Below are positions 8,132 through 15,981 of a stretch of 17,155 nt of DNA, one piece after another. The position numbers and the translations under genes are program-made. The notes below the pieces were generated by a model. It was not told the origin of the DNA, ran no database searches, and saw only the letters and a list, made by a program, of their open reading frames with translations. The DNA comes from Firmicutes bacterium UBA3910 (GTDB lineage Bacteria; Bacillota; Limnochordia; Darwinibacteriales; Darwinibacteriaceae): positions 1 through 17,155 of the forward strand of contig DGFC01000020.1 of NCBI GenBank assembly GCA_002391465.1, written 5' to 3'. Position 1 is the first letter of the stretch, and each line of letters opens with the position of its first letter.

Positions 8132-9306
8132 TGAAGCGAGCGATAATAGTCGTGTTAGACAGCGTGGGTGTGGGGGCGCTACCCGATGCCCATCTGTATG
8201 GCGATGAAGGCAGTAATACGCTGGGAAACGTGGCTAGAGCTGTAGGCGGCTTGAAGATGCCCAATGCCCAAAGCTTAGGGTTGGGAAACATCATTGAGAT
8301 AGAGGGCGTGCCGTCAACCGAAAAGCCCAAGGCTGCTTGGGGCAAAATGGGTGAAATGTCGGTAGGTAAGGATACCACCACCGGACACTGGGAGCTGGCG
8401 GGTCTGGTGTTAGAAACTCCGTTTCCCACCTATCCCGAAGGCTTTCCGCCGGAGGTTATGGATGAGTTTGAACGGCGCATAGGTCGCAAAACGCTAGGGA
8501 ACTTCCCAGCGTCAGGCACCGTCATCATTGAGCAGTTGGGCGGGGAGCACATTCGCACTGGCTATCCCATTGTCTACACCTCTGCAGACAGCGTCTTCCA
8601 AATCGCAGCCCATGAGGAAGTGGTTCCCCTTGATACCTTATATGAATGGTGCTCTATTGCCAGGGACATGCTTCAGGGCAAACATGGGGTAGGCCGAGTG
8701 ATAGCCAGGCCGTTTGTGGGTAAGATAGGCTCGTTTACTCGCACCGCGAACCGGAGAGATTACAGTCTAGAGCCCATTAAACCGACCGTTTTGGATGCCC
8801 TGATTGGCGCTGGAGTACCCGTCTATGGCGTTGGGAAAATCAAGGACATTTTCGCCGGACGGGGTGTTTCTGACTCGTTCCCAACGAAGAACAACGCCAT
8901 GGGCGTGGATGAGACGGTGCGCTTGATGCAGGAGAAACGGGAAGAGTGTCTGATCTTTGCTAACTTGGTTGATTTTGATATGCTTTGGGGCCATCGCAAC
9001 GACCCAGAGAGTTATGCTAAGGGTCTAGAGGAGTTTGATTTGCGTCTGCCCGAAATCCTAGCGGAGCTGGGCGAAGATGATCTCCTGCTAATTGTAGCAG
9101 ACCACGGCTGCGATCCAACTACACCCAGTACGGATCACTCCAGGGAGTATGTGCCGCTGCTGGCCGTGGGTTCTAAGGTACGCCCGGTTAACTTGGGAGT
9201 ACGCAGGACATTCGCCGATGTGGCAGCAACAATTGCCCACTTTTTCGCGGTGGACTACAAAACAGTTGGCGAGAGTTTCCTAAAGCAAATAACGGAAAGC
9301 AGGTGA
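8131..9306 (+). CDS. deoB: Phosphopentomutase
   Basis: Interconverts ribose-1-phosphate and ribose-5-phosphate (and the deoxy forms), linking nucleoside breakdown to the pentose phosphate pathway. The 391-residue length is standard. It belongs to the alkaline-phosphatase superfamily and the metal and catalytic residues are all present: D10 (VLDSVGVG), phospho-acceptor T82 in [11 protein letters not shown]283 and H288 (FDMLWGH), D324-H325 (VADHGCDP) and H336 (TDHSREY). These sit at a constant offset of three from the residues I recall for the Bacillus cereus enzyme. It is translationally coupled to xerD (TAATG) and nine bases upstream of pdp, with which it would act in sequence: phosphorylase first, then mutase. 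Confidence 0.96.
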   Translation: MKRAIIVVLDSVGVGALPDAHLYGDEGSNTLGNVARAVGGLKMPNAQSLGLGNIIEIEGVPSTEKPKAAWGKMGEMSVGKDTTTGHWELAGLVLETPFPTYPEGFPPEVMDEFERRIGRKTLGNFPASGTVIIEQLGGEHIRTGYPIVYTSADSVFQIAAHEEVVPLDTLYEWCSIARDMLQGKHGVGRVIARPFVGKIGSFTRTANRRDYSLEPIKPTVLDALIGAGVPVYGVGKIKDIFAGRGVSDSFPTKNNAMGVDETVRLMQEKREECLIFANLVDFDMLWGHRNDPESYAKGLEEFDLRLPEILAELGEDDLLLIVADHGCDPTTPSTDHSREYVPLLAVGSKVRPVNLGVRRTFADVAATIAHFFAVDYKTVGESFLKQITESR

Positions 9307-9315
9307 GGTTGTCGG

Positions 9316-10632
9316 ATGCTGGCAGTTGATTTAATCCGCAAAAAGCGAGACGGAAAACGTCTAACAAGGTCTGAACTAGAGTTTTTACTGCGAGGTTATG
9401 TTGAGGGAGCGATCCCCGATTACCAGATGTCCGCTTGGAGTATGGCAGTCTATTTCCAAGGTATGGAGCCGGAGGAGATTACCGATCTCACTCTGCTCAT
9501 GGCCGAATCTGGTGACACTATCGACCTGAGCGGCATTAACGGCGTTAAGGTGGATAAGCACTCCACAGGCGGGGTTGCCGATACCACAACCCTCTTAGTC
9601 GTTCCCCTGGTCGCCAGCTGTGGTGTTCCCGTAGCGAAAATGTCCGGAAGGGGCCTTGGTCACACCGGTGGTACAGTTGATAAACTGGAGAGCATTCCAG
9701 GCTATCAGGTGGAACTTGAGCCACGGCGCTTTATTGAGCAGGTGAATACGATAGGGGCCTGCCTAGTGGGACAGACCGGGGAGCTTGCTCCCGCCGACAA
9801 ACTCCTTTACGCGTTGCGGGATGTGACAGCTACCGTTGAATCGATACCGCTCATTGCCTCCTCTATTATGAGCAAGAAGATAGCGGCAGGCGCAGACGCC
9901 TTTGTGTTAGACGTGAAAACAGGTGCTGGCGCTTTTATGAAAACTGAACGGGATGCGATTGCCCTTGCAGAAACGATGGTGCGCATCGGCAAGCTGGCGG
10001 ACCGATCTGTCAGTGCCGTTATCAGCGATATGAATCAGCCCCTTGGTTCTGCCATCGGCAACGCCCTGGAAGTGAAGGAAGCCATATCTCATCTCCGCGG
10101 TGAACGTTTTGACAGGCTGACAGAGCTCAGTCTAGAACTGGCTTCAGAAATGCTCCTTTTGGCCGGCCATTCGGACGATAAAGCTGTCGCCAGGGATCTT
10201 TTGGAGAGCAAGCTGAAAAACAGGGAAGCGCTGCAGACGTTCGGCAAGCTCATTGAGGCCCAAGGGGGAGACGCCCGGGTGATCGAGGATCCTTCCCTGC
10301 TTCCCCAGGCTGAGTATGTTGTGGATGTGAAAGCGCCTATCGCTGGGTATGTCCATACGGTTGAGCCCCTCATGTTGGGAGAAATCGCCATGGAACTCGG
10401 TGCGGGCAGGGTTACCAAAGACACTGTGATTGATCTTGCGGTTGGCCTTGAGGTTAAAAGGAAGGTTGGCGACAGCGTCAAGACAGGGGAGACCTTGGTG
10501 ACGATCCACGCTAACGACAAAGATAAGTTGGCAGTGGCACAGCAACAGGTGCTTGCGGCCTTCACGATTGGAGACAGTGAGGCACCTGGGCTACCTCTCA
10601 TTTACAGGAGAATCACTACAAAAGATGTATAA
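9316..10632 (+). CDS. pdp: Pyrimidine-nucleoside phosphorylase
   Basis: Cleaves uridine, thymidine and deoxyuridine with phosphate to free base and (deoxy)ribose-1-phosphate, which DeoB then uses. 438 residues. The phosphate-binding K81-H-S-T-G-G86 and the family signature KMSGRGLGHTGGTVDKLES (about 108-126) are intact, as is VLDVKTGAGAFMKT (about 198-211); the C-terminal anti-parallel hammerhead-like domain (about 335-438) is present. In Firmicutes this family is usually the broad PyNP rather than strict thymidine phosphorylase (DeoA). Bacillus carries a purine phosphorylase gene at the equivalent place; none is present here. ATG 9316 is preceded by AGGTGAGG overlapping the deoB stop. A hairpin begins on the stop codon. 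Confidence 0.95.
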   Translation: MLAVDLIRKKRDGKRLTRSELEFLLRGYVEGAIPDYQMSAWSMAVYFQGMEPEEITDLTLLMAESGDTIDLSGINGVKVDKHSTGGVADTTTLLVVPLVASCGVPVAKMSGRGLGHTGGTVDKLESIPGYQVELEPRRFIEQVNTIGACLVGQTGELAPADKLLYALRDVTATVESIPLIASSIMSKKIAAGADAFVLDVKTGAGAFMKTERDAIALAETMVRIGKLADRSVSAVISDMNQPLGSAIGNALEVKEAISHLRGERFDRLTELSLELASEMLLLAGHSDDKAVARDLLESKLKNREALQTFGKLIEAQGGDARVIEDPSLLPQAEYVVDVKAPIAGYVHTVEPLMLGEIAMELGAGRVTKDTVIDLAVGLEVKRKVGDSVKTGETLVTIHANDKDKLAVAQQQVLAAFTIGDSEAPGLPLIYRRITTKDV

Positions 10633-10650
10633 TGGGGCCCTGCGCCCCAT
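10632..10650 (+). terminator. Weak hairpin between pdp and dacF, possible terminator or attenuator
   Basis: A seven-base-pair GC-rich stem (ATGGGGC at 10632-10638 with GCCCCAT at 10644-10650, loop of five) starts on the last base of the pdp stop codon. Only a poor U-rich tail follows (ATTTATT), so termination is probably partial. It would separate the nucleoside salvage genes from the developmentally controlled dacF. Confidence 0.45.
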
Positions 10651-10677
10651 ATTTATTGTAGTGGGGAGGGGGAGGCC

Positions 10678-11832
10678 TTGCGCATTAAATCCTTTGGTGT
10701 TGTTATCCTTGCTGTGTTTCTATCCCTAGCTATAAGCGTCGATGCTTTAGAGATAAGCGGTAAAGCTGCTCTGCTGATGGATCCGTACAGCGGCCGGGTG
10801 TTTCTAGAACACAACGTGGACGAACCCTTACCTGTTGCCAGCATCTCCAAGCTGATGACGCTGGTTCTAATTCTAGAAGGGGTAGAGCGGGGAGAGCTGC
10901 AGCTGGAGAGCATTATAACAGCCAGTCCCTATGCAGCCAGTAAACGGGGTACCCGCATCTGGCTGGAAGCAGGGGAACAGTTCACACTGGAGGAGCTGCT
11001 CTATGCCATCGCGGTAGGATCGGCCAATGATGCGGCGGTAGCCGTGACGGAGTACATAGCGGACAGTGAAGAAGCTTTCGTGGAACTAATGAACGCCAGG
11101 GCGAAGGAACTGGGTCTCAGCCAAACCGTTTTTGTGAACTGTACCGGCCTGCCCGTTGAAGTGGGACAGCCAAACACCATGAGTGCTAGGGATGTGGCGG
11201 TATTAGCCAGGCACGCAATGCAGGTGCCCGGCCTGATGGAATACGTTTCCACTTACGAGTACACCATGCGGCCTAAGACCACTAAGATTCCAGTTCTCTG
11301 GAATGCGAATAAGCTTCTGCGCCGCTACTACGGAGTGGATGGAATGAAAACGGGTTTTACCACTGAAGCGGGTTACTGTATAGCAGCTACGGCCCAGAGG
11401 GACAATCTGCGCCTGCTCGCAGTCACTTTAGGCCACAAAACGGAAGAAGACCGGGAACAGGAGGCAAGGGCCCTTTTGGACTATGGTTTTCGCAAGTACC
11501 AGAGTGTTCTCCTTTACTCCCAGGGAACAGAAGTGACAACATTGGAATGCCCGAGTGGGAATCCGCGTATTGCGCCAGTGGTTGTGGCAGAGGATCTTTA
11601 TGTGACTGTGGAAACGGGCATTGAAATGGACTTGGAAACGCGCATTGTCCTGGAACAAGACCTAGAGATACCGCTGCCTGAACACGAAGTAGTTGGGAAA
11701 ATATCCGCCTTGTCCGGGGAAGAACTGGTGGGAGAAGGACTACTCGTGCTCGGTCAACCGGTCAAAAAGGCCGGCCTCGGCGCCCTGATCTTGCGTGTAA
11801 GCCGCTGGCTAGCCCAAGCGATCTACAATTAG
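10678..11832 (+). CDS. dacF: D-alanyl-D-alanine carboxypeptidase (DacF-type penicillin-binding protein)
   Basis: Serine DD-carboxypeptidase that trims the terminal D-Ala of peptidoglycan peptides outside the membrane. 384 residues: a signal peptide (about 1-23, ending in VDA), the S11 catalytic domain with S55-x-x-K58, S115-A-N117 and K224-T-G226, and a PBP5-type C-terminal domain (about 275-365), ending in a short amphipathic tail that may hold it to the membrane. Location directly before spoIIAA identifies it as DacF, which in Bacillus is made in the forespore and modifies cortex peptidoglycan. Start is TTG 10678 with GGAGG at 10665-10669. No credible sigma-F or sigma-G promoter could be picked out in the 45-base leader. 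Confidence 0.93.
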   Translation: MRIKSFGVVILAVFLSLAISVDALEISGKAALLMDPYSGRVFLEHNVDEPLPVASISKLMTLVLILEGVERGELQLESIITASPYAASKRGTRIWLEAGEQFTLEELLYAIAVGSANDAAVAVTEYIADSEEAFVELMNARAKELGLSQTVFVNCTGLPVEVGQPNTMSARDVAVLARHAMQVPGLMEYVSTYEYTMRPKTTKIPVLWNANKLLRRYYGVDGMKTGFTTEAGYCIAATAQRDNLRLLAVTLGHKTEEDREQEARALLDYGFRKYQSVLLYSQGTEVTTLECPSGNPRIAPVVVAEDLYVTVETGIEMDLETRIVLEQDLEIPLPEHEVVGKISALSGEELVGEGLLVLGQPVKKAGLGALILRVSRWLAQAIYN

Positions 11833-11932
11833 GCGGAATTGGAGCCATATTTCTACTATTTATCGTTTTCAGGCAGGGGAACTTGGGTTTGCCCTCGAAA
11901 ATATTCACAATTGGAAAAGGGGAGGGAGCAGT

Positions 11933-12283
11933 GTGCATTTCAGCATCGAAAGGCAGGGACAAGCACTTGTGGCTTCGCTCGTAGGTGAATTTGACCTCCA
12001 TTCCGCTCCGAAATTCAAGCAGAGTATGGCTGAGGTTTTTGCAGAATATCCGCAGTTGAAACACTTAATCCTCGATGTACAAAAAGTAAGTTTTATTGAT
12101 AGCTCCGGATTAGGGGTCATTCTCGGGCGTTACCGTGAAATTGAGGAGAAGGGGGGACGGCTCTTTTTCGTGCGGGCCAATCCCCAGATTAAGCGCATTC
12201 TCCAATTGTCGGGATTTGAGAAAATCTCAGAGTTTGCCAATTCCACAGAAGAGGTGTTGGCATGGATAAGGGGGCAGCTCTAA
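11933..12283 (+). CDS. spoIIAA: Anti-sigma-F factor antagonist SpoIIAA
   Basis: 116-residue STAS-domain anti-anti-sigma factor. When unphosphorylated it displaces SpoIIAB from sigma-F; phosphorylation by SpoIIAB turns it off, and SpoIIE reverses this in the forespore. The phosphorylation site is exact: FID-S57-S58-GLG, with S58 numbered as in Bacillus, followed by the conserved VILGRYREIE helix. GTG 11933 is six bases from GGAGGG (11921-11926). It is separated from dacF by 100 bases, the likely place for its own early sporulation (sigma-H) promoter, though I could not identify a convincing one. The stop overlaps the spoIIAB ATG (TAATG). Confidence 0.96.
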   Translation: MHFSIERQGQALVASLVGEFDLHSAPKFKQSMAEVFAEYPQLKHLILDVQKVSFIDSSGLGVILGRYREIEEKGGRLFFVRANPQIKRILQLSGFEKISEFANSTEEVLAWIRGQL

Positions 12284-12714
12284 TGGAAAACAGAAATTGG
12301 ATCAAGCTGGAGTTTCCCAGTGACTCGCGGAATGTGGGCTTTGCCCGCACCGCTGTGGCTCTGTTCGCTTCCCAACTGGATTGGACGTTGGATGAACTGG
12401 AAGACATAAAGGTAGCTGTCTCGGAAGCCGTTTCCAACTGCGTTATTCATGCCTATCGTCTCGAAGAAGGTTTGGTCAAGCTGGAGGTTTCCCACGACGG
12501 AAGTTCCTTAGAGATACTGGTTGAAGATAGCGGAGTGGGCATACCCGACATCGAACTGGCTAGGGAGACGGGTTATACCAGTGTGCCGGAGGAGCGCATG
12601 GGTTTAGGATTCACGTTTATGCACGAGTATATGGATGAGGTTCAGGTTTACTCGGAAGTGGACAAAGGTACCAGAGTTAGAATGGTAAAAAAGGTCCCAG
12701 AGCGAGAAGATTAA
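12283..12714 (+). CDS. spoIIAB: Anti-sigma-F factor and serine kinase SpoIIAB
   Basis: 143-residue GHKL-fold protein that binds and silences sigma-F with ATP, and phosphorylates SpoIIAA. The N box is SEAVSN (E48 and N52, matching the Bacillus catalytic Glu and Mg-binding Asn), the G1 box VEDSGVGIPD lies at 80-89 and the ATP-lid RMGLGF at 105-110; R22 (FARTAV) matches the Bacillus residue that contacts sigma-F. I placed the start at ATG 12283, not at the in-frame ATG 12262, because AAGGGGG (12268-12274) is eight bases upstream, the TAATG overlap couples it to spoIIAA, and the N-terminus then matches family length. Confidence 0.95.
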   Translation: MENRNWIKLEFPSDSRNVGFARTAVALFASQLDWTLDELEDIKVAVSEAVSNCVIHAYRLEEGLVKLEVSHDGSSLEILVEDSGVGIPDIELARETGYTSVPEERMGLGFTFMHEYMDEVQVYSEVDKGTRVRMVKKVPERED

Positions 12715-12715
12715 A

Positions 12716-13426
12716 ATGTCGGCAGGTACGGAGGAAACCAGGGAACTGATTCGTCGCTCGCAAGAGGGCGATCTGGAGGCGCGGAGCCGTTTAGTTGAAG
12801 AAAACCTACCGCTGGTAAAAAGCATTGCAGCCAGGTTCGTGCAGCGAGGTATAGATTACGAAGACCTGGTTCAAATCGGATCTATTGGGCTTTTGAAGGC
12901 TGTGCGGGACTTTGATCTCAACTATGATGTCCGTTTCTCCACCTACGCGGTGCCAAAGATTATGGGTGAGATAAAGCAGCAGCTTCGCCGGGCATCACCG
13001 CTGCGTGTTGCCCGTTCGCTGCGGCAGTTGGCTTCACAGGCTATTTCAGCCAAAGACGTACTAAGCGTGGAGTTGGGCCGTACACCCACAATCAAGGAGA
13101 TTGCCGATCGTTTGGGAGCTCCTGTGGAGGAAGTTGTGGCCGCTCTGGAGGCGGTCCAGCCCATTACTTCGCTGCAGACGGCGATCGATCCAGGCGAGGA
13201 TGACTCGCTCGAACTGGGAGATTTTATTGCCAGCCCCACCAACGAAGATCATGTTATGCTCAAACAAGCATTAGAGAGCCTCGAACCCCTAGAAAGGAAA
13301 ATTATTCTTCTGCGCTATTTCGCCGAAAAGAGCCAGACTGAAATTGCGGAGGAACTGGGGGTATCGCAGGCCCAAATTTCACGCATTGAAGCGCGGATCG
13401 TACGTCGACTGCGCCATGAGATTTAG
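12716..13426 (+). CDS. sigF: RNA polymerase sporulation sigma factor SigF (SpoIIAC)
   Basis: Forespore-specific sigma-70-family factor, 236 residues. Region 2 runs from about 25 to 92 (IDYEDLVQIGSIGLLKAV, then FDLNYDVRFSTYAVPKIMGEIK), region 3 about 95-150, and region 4 about 185-233 with a helix-turn-helix (SQTEIAEELGVSQAQISRIEARIVRRL). Its identity as sigma-F rests mainly on position after spoIIAA-spoIIAB; sequence alone would also allow a sigma-G-like protein. The Asp of the usual RD pair just after GEI...L is replaced (RRASP at 91-95). ATG 12716 follows the spoIIAB stop after one base, with only a poor purine-rich ribosome site, suggesting translational coupling that keeps sigma-F and its inhibitor balanced. 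Confidence 0.93.
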   Translation: MSAGTEETRELIRRSQEGDLEARSRLVEENLPLVKSIAARFVQRGIDYEDLVQIGSIGLLKAVRDFDLNYDVRFSTYAVPKIMGEIKQQLRRASPLRVARSLRQLASQAISAKDVLSVELGRTPTIKEIADRLGAPVEEVVAALEAVQPITSLQTAIDPGEDDSLELGDFIASPTNEDHVMLKQALESLEPLERKIILLRYFAEKSQTEIAEELGVSQAQISRIEARIVRRLRHEI

Positions 13427-13441
13427 AAAAGGTTGATTAGA

Positions 13442-14257
13442 TTGATTGCAGATTTACATCTCCACACGAATGAATCGGACGGTACTTGGAATCCAGATCG
13501 TCTGGTAGCCAAGGCAGCCGAACACAACCTAGCAGTGATAGCCATTACGGATCATGACACAACGGCAGGTGTAGAAGAAGCTGTACAAGCGGCACCGGCG
13601 GAGTTGAAGGTTATACCGGGAGTCGAACTGAGCTGCGGCGGAGCTAACGTTGAATCGGTGCACATGCTCGGCCTCTGGATTGACGTAGACTCTTCCAGTC
13701 TGCAGGAACAGCTCGAGTTGATGAGAACCTCGCGGATTAGGAGGATGGAGGAAATACTCCATCGACTCAGAAAAATGGGTATTGCCCTATCCTTTGAGGA
13801 AGTGGCCAAATACGCCCACAAAGACGTAATCAGCCGCAGTCATGTGGCTTCAGCCTTGGTTGATCGAGGTGTGGTTAACAGCAAGGCAGAAGCCTTCCAG
13901 GCTTATATCGGCGAAACGGCTCCGGCCTATGTGCCGCGGCTCAAATTTAGGCCTGAGACGGCCATAGAACTGATCTTGGCAGCAGGTGGAGTGCCCGTTT
14001 TGGCCCATCCCGGCCTATTGGAAAGTCTCCACATTCTTCCCCGTTTAGTCGATGCCGGCCTAGTCGGCATGGAAGTGGTCCATCCAAGCCACAGCCCAGA
14101 GCAGACTGAGAGTTATCTCAAGCTGGCTCAAGAATGGAATCTGCTGCCATCGGGTGGATCGGACTGTCATGGTCCCGGAGGGAAAGATGAGTTGTTCATC
14201 GGCAGGTATACCATCCCTTTAGCGTGGGTTGAAGCGCTGTCGGAAGCCCGTTGGTGA
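13442..14257 (+). CDS. PHP-domain phosphoesterase, YciV/RNase AM-like
   Basis: 271-residue metal-dependent phosphoesterase. PHP motifs: ADLHLHTNESDGTW at the N-terminus, ITDHDT, IPGVELSCG, a helical insertion with SRSHVASALVDRG, VLAHPG, and SGGSDCHGP near the end. The arrangement is that of the YciV/TrpH group, whose members act as 3',5'-nucleotide bisphosphate phosphatases or 5'-3' exonucleases on short RNA; which one applies here is unknown. TTG 13442 is preferred because AAAAGG (13427-13432) then lies nine bases upstream and the protein opens on the motif as relatives do; an in-frame TTG at 13433 would directly abut that site. It closely follows sigF, where Bacillus has spoVA genes, and may be cotranscribed with it. 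Confidence 0.87.
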   Translation: MIADLHLHTNESDGTWNPDRLVAKAAEHNLAVIAITDHDTTAGVEEAVQAAPAELKVIPGVELSCGGANVESVHMLGLWIDVDSSSLQEQLELMRTSRIRRMEEILHRLRKMGIALSFEEVAKYAHKDVISRSHVASALVDRGVVNSKAEAFQAYIGETAPAYVPRLKFRPETAIELILAAGGVPVLAHPGLLESLHILPRLVDAGLVGMEVVHPSHSPEQTESYLKLAQEWNLLPSGGSDCHGPGGKDELFIGRYTIPLAWVEALSEARW

Positions 14258-14360
14258 CTTTTCCCTGCAGGGCATTGGCTCCCTTCCTCGAACTGAATAA
14301 CAAAGTCTCCTGAAACGGGTCAGAAGTCGCAGCTAATATGCACCTGAGGGAGTTGGGGAT

Positions 14361-14792
14361 ATGTCTCAGATCGCGGAGGAGAACATTACTCTTAAGTTGG
14401 TTAAACCAGAGAGATGCCGTGTTCTGTACCAGATTATTAAACGGGGTACACCCATTGGCGAGCTTGCATTGGATCAGATTGCTTGGCGCAGCGGTGAAGC
14501 GGAGTTGAAGATCACTATTTATGAAGAAAGGCACCATAGCCAAGGCTATGGTACCACGGCCATTCTTGCCCTTTTGGAAGAGGCTTTTTTCCGGATGAAC
14601 TTGAGGCGCATTTACCTTCGAGTTCACGCCAGTAACACCATCGCCATGCGCTGCTACAAGAAGGTGGGCTTCAAAAAGGAGGGCCGCCTGGAAAGGCGCA
14701 CCGGCGGGGACACCCGGGAGATTATTTACCTCATGGGCCTGAGCAAACAGGAGTTTCTGGCTAATGGGGAAGGGGAACCTCAAGCTGTTTAG
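14361..14792 (+). CDS. GNAT family N-acetyltransferase (RimJ/RimL-like)
   Basis: 143-residue single-domain acetyltransferase. The acetyl-CoA pyrophosphate loop is HSQGYGTTA (about 56-64; the Q-x-x-G-x-G/A type), and the C-terminal part shows the AcT_3-like block VHASNTIAMRCYKKVGFKKEGRL (about 90-112), which resembles RimJ/RimL and spermidine acetyltransferase-like enzymes. Its substrate cannot be read from the sequence. GAGGGAG at 14346-14352 gives an eight-base spacing to ATG 14361. A 103-base gap separates it from the PHP gene; I see no good promoter there, only a CCCTGCAGGG palindrome at 14263-14272. Its TAG stop codon lies inside the stem of the terminator that follows. Confidence 0.88.
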   Translation: MSQIAEENITLKLVKPERCRVLYQIIKRGTPIGELALDQIAWRSGEAELKITIYEERHHSQGYGTTAILALLEEAFFRMNLRRIYLRVHASNTIAMRCYKKVGFKKEGRLERRTGGDTREIIYLMGLSKQEFLANGEGEPQAV

Positions 14793-14820
14793 AACCGCAT
14801 TTTTGCGGTTCTTTTCTTTT
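14791..14820 (+). terminator. Rho-independent terminator
   Basis: A perfect nine-base-pair stem (AGAACCGCA at 14791-14799 with TGCGGTTCT at 14804-14812) closes a TTTT loop and runs into TTCTTTT-type uridines to 14820. It overlaps the stop codon of the acetyltransferase. It ends the transcript that includes that gene and isolates the exbB-exbD-tonB operon to its right. Confidence 0.92.
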
Positions 14821-14865
14821 ATCCCCCACAATGGGCATGTCCACTCGAATCTTATAACGTAACTG

Positions 14866-14894
14866 TTCACTGGCAAGGATTTTACAGGTATATG
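14866..14894 (+). promoter_or_regulatory. Candidate sigma-A-like promoter for exbB-exbD-tonB
   Basis: TTCACT (14866-14871) and TATATG (14889-14894) are separated by 17 bases; each hexamer matches the vegetative consensus at four of six positions. It lies after the terminator and about 50 bases before exbB, where a promoter is needed. No Fur-like or other operator palindrome was recognised in the gap from 14821 to 14947. Confidence 0.25.
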
Positions 14895-14947
14895 TCGAAC
14901 TGGTAAAGGTGAATTTTACTCAGCTCAAGTAAATGGAGGGGTAATTT

Positions 14948-15562
14948 ATGCTTGAAATCATCAAACTAGGCGGCCCAGTTATGATTCCGCTGCTATTGTG
15001 CTCCGTCTTTGCGTTAGCCATCGGGATTGAGAGGTTGTGGTATCTGCTCCGTTGCAGAATCGATACCGAGGAACTAATGGAAGAGGTCAGCCTGTCGCTT
15101 GGCCAAGGCAAGCTGTTGGAAGCGATGCAGATCGCGAAAAAGGCCCGTGGTCCGGTGGCTGCAGTACTCGCTGCTGGCATAGCACATTATGATAAGGATC
15201 CCGAAACTATCAGTAAACATATGCAGGTCGTTGGCGAACAGGAAGTATTTAAAATGGAGCGGCGCCTCGGTATTCTGGAAATGATCAGCATGATTTCTCC
15301 TCTGCTTGGTATCTTGGGTACCGTTACCGGAATCATTCAGAGCTTCAACGTCCTTTCCGCCTTGGAAGGAGTAGGACATGCCGGTGCCTTGAGTGCTGGT
15401 ATCGCGGAAGCCCTCATTACTACTGCTGCAGGACTGATTATTGCCATTCCAACTGTGGCTTTAAACGCCTATCTCAACGGTATTGTTAACGCCCAGGTAG
15501 CTGAGTTGAATAGAAGATCTAACCAAATTCTCGATCTTCTCACTGCAAGGGGTGAAGTCTAA
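14948..15562 (+). CDS. exbB: MotA/TolQ/ExbB proton channel family protein
   Basis: 204-residue inner-membrane protein with three hydrophobic segments, at about 9-34, 113-134 and 150-178. The family signature is clear: SPLLGILGTVTGIIQSF (117-133) and GIAEALITTAAGLIIAIPTVALNAYL (151-176), including the Thr-rich pore positions. It would form, with ExbD, the proton channel that energises TonB (or a Tol-type partner). ExbB rather than TolQ is chosen because a TonB-like gene follows and no TolA, TolB or Pal is seen. GGAGGGG (14935-14941) precedes ATG 14948. The stop overlaps the exbD ATG (TAATG). Confidence 0.93.
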   Translation: MLEIIKLGGPVMIPLLLCSVFALAIGIERLWYLLRCRIDTEELMEEVSLSLGQGKLLEAMQIAKKARGPVAAVLAAGIAHYDKDPETISKHMQVVGEQEVFKMERRLGILEMISMISPLLGILGTVTGIIQSFNVLSALEGVGHAGALSAGIAEALITTAAGLIIAIPTVALNAYLNGIVNAQVAELNRRSNQILDLLTARGEV

Positions 15563-15963
15563 TGAATTTCCGCCGGACCAAGCAGTTTAACCGCGGCCCG
15601 GACATTGTTTCCATGATCGACGTTGTGTTCTTTCTCCTCGTCTTTTTCATGGTTTTCTTTACGCTAAGAACGACGCCCGTGGGCCTCGATGTGGAACTAC
15701 CCAAAGCAGTTTCGGGCAGTGCTCAGAATACTACGAACATCGAGGTGTTGGTAGACAAGTCCGGTGTCTTTTATGTAGCTGGGAAGCCTGTTAGCGGTAA
15801 CGAACTCAGTTCCTATGTGGGGGATCGTCTCAAGGTTAACCCTGATCTTTTCGTGATCGTCAAAGCTGACAAAGCTGCTCGCTACGAACACGTTGTGGAA
15901 GCATTGGATCACATCCGCGGAGTGGGTGGCTATCGACTGGGTTTGGCAGTCCAGAAGGATTAG
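15562..15963 (+). CDS. exbD: ExbD/TolR family biopolymer transport protein
   Basis: 133-residue bitopic membrane protein: a short cytoplasmic N-terminus, one transmembrane helix (about 19-36) that contains the essential proton-carrying Asp as D20 in VSMIDVVFFLLVFFM, and a periplasmic domain (about 45-133) with the usual VLVDKSGVFYVAGKPV and VIVKADKAARYEHVVEALD blocks. It partners ExbB in the stator that powers TonB. It starts on the exbB stop (TAATG) and is followed by tonB after 18 bases with an AAAGGAGA ribosome site. Confidence 0.94.
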   Translation: MNFRRTKQFNRGPDIVSMIDVVFFLLVFFMVFFTLRTTPVGLDVELPKAVSGSAQNTTNIEVLVDKSGVFYVAGKPVSGNELSSYVGDRLKVNPDLFVIVKADKAARYEHVVEALDHIRGVGGYRLGLAVQKD

Positions 15964-15981
15964 GCGAAAGGAGAGAGGCCA

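Noticed and set aside
10089..10601. 170-codon minus-strand open frame inside pdp
   Set aside because: Ser/Leu-rich composition is the mirror of the pdp codons; pdp is certain from its motifs.
10601..10633. TTTACA ... TATAAT promoter-like pair at the end of pdp
   Set aside because: The TATAAT is perfect, but the spacer is 21 bases and the box overlaps the pdp stop and hairpin, so a vegetative promoter is doubtful.
11875..11900. Possible sigma-H promoter before spoIIAA (GGGAACT ... CGAAA)
   Set aside because: Placement is right, but both elements carry mismatches and spacing to the GAAT-type element is off; not strong enough to annotate.
14263..14272. CCCTGCAGGG palindrome between the PHP and GNAT genes
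   Set aside because: Ten bases with no loop or U tract; too short to call an operator or terminator.
14196..14876. 226-codon open frame on the minus strand spanning the acetyltransferase and both flanking gaps
   Set aside because: It runs antisense through a well-supported GNAT gene and its terminator, shows no recognisable motif, and is explained as a shadow of the forward coding pattern.
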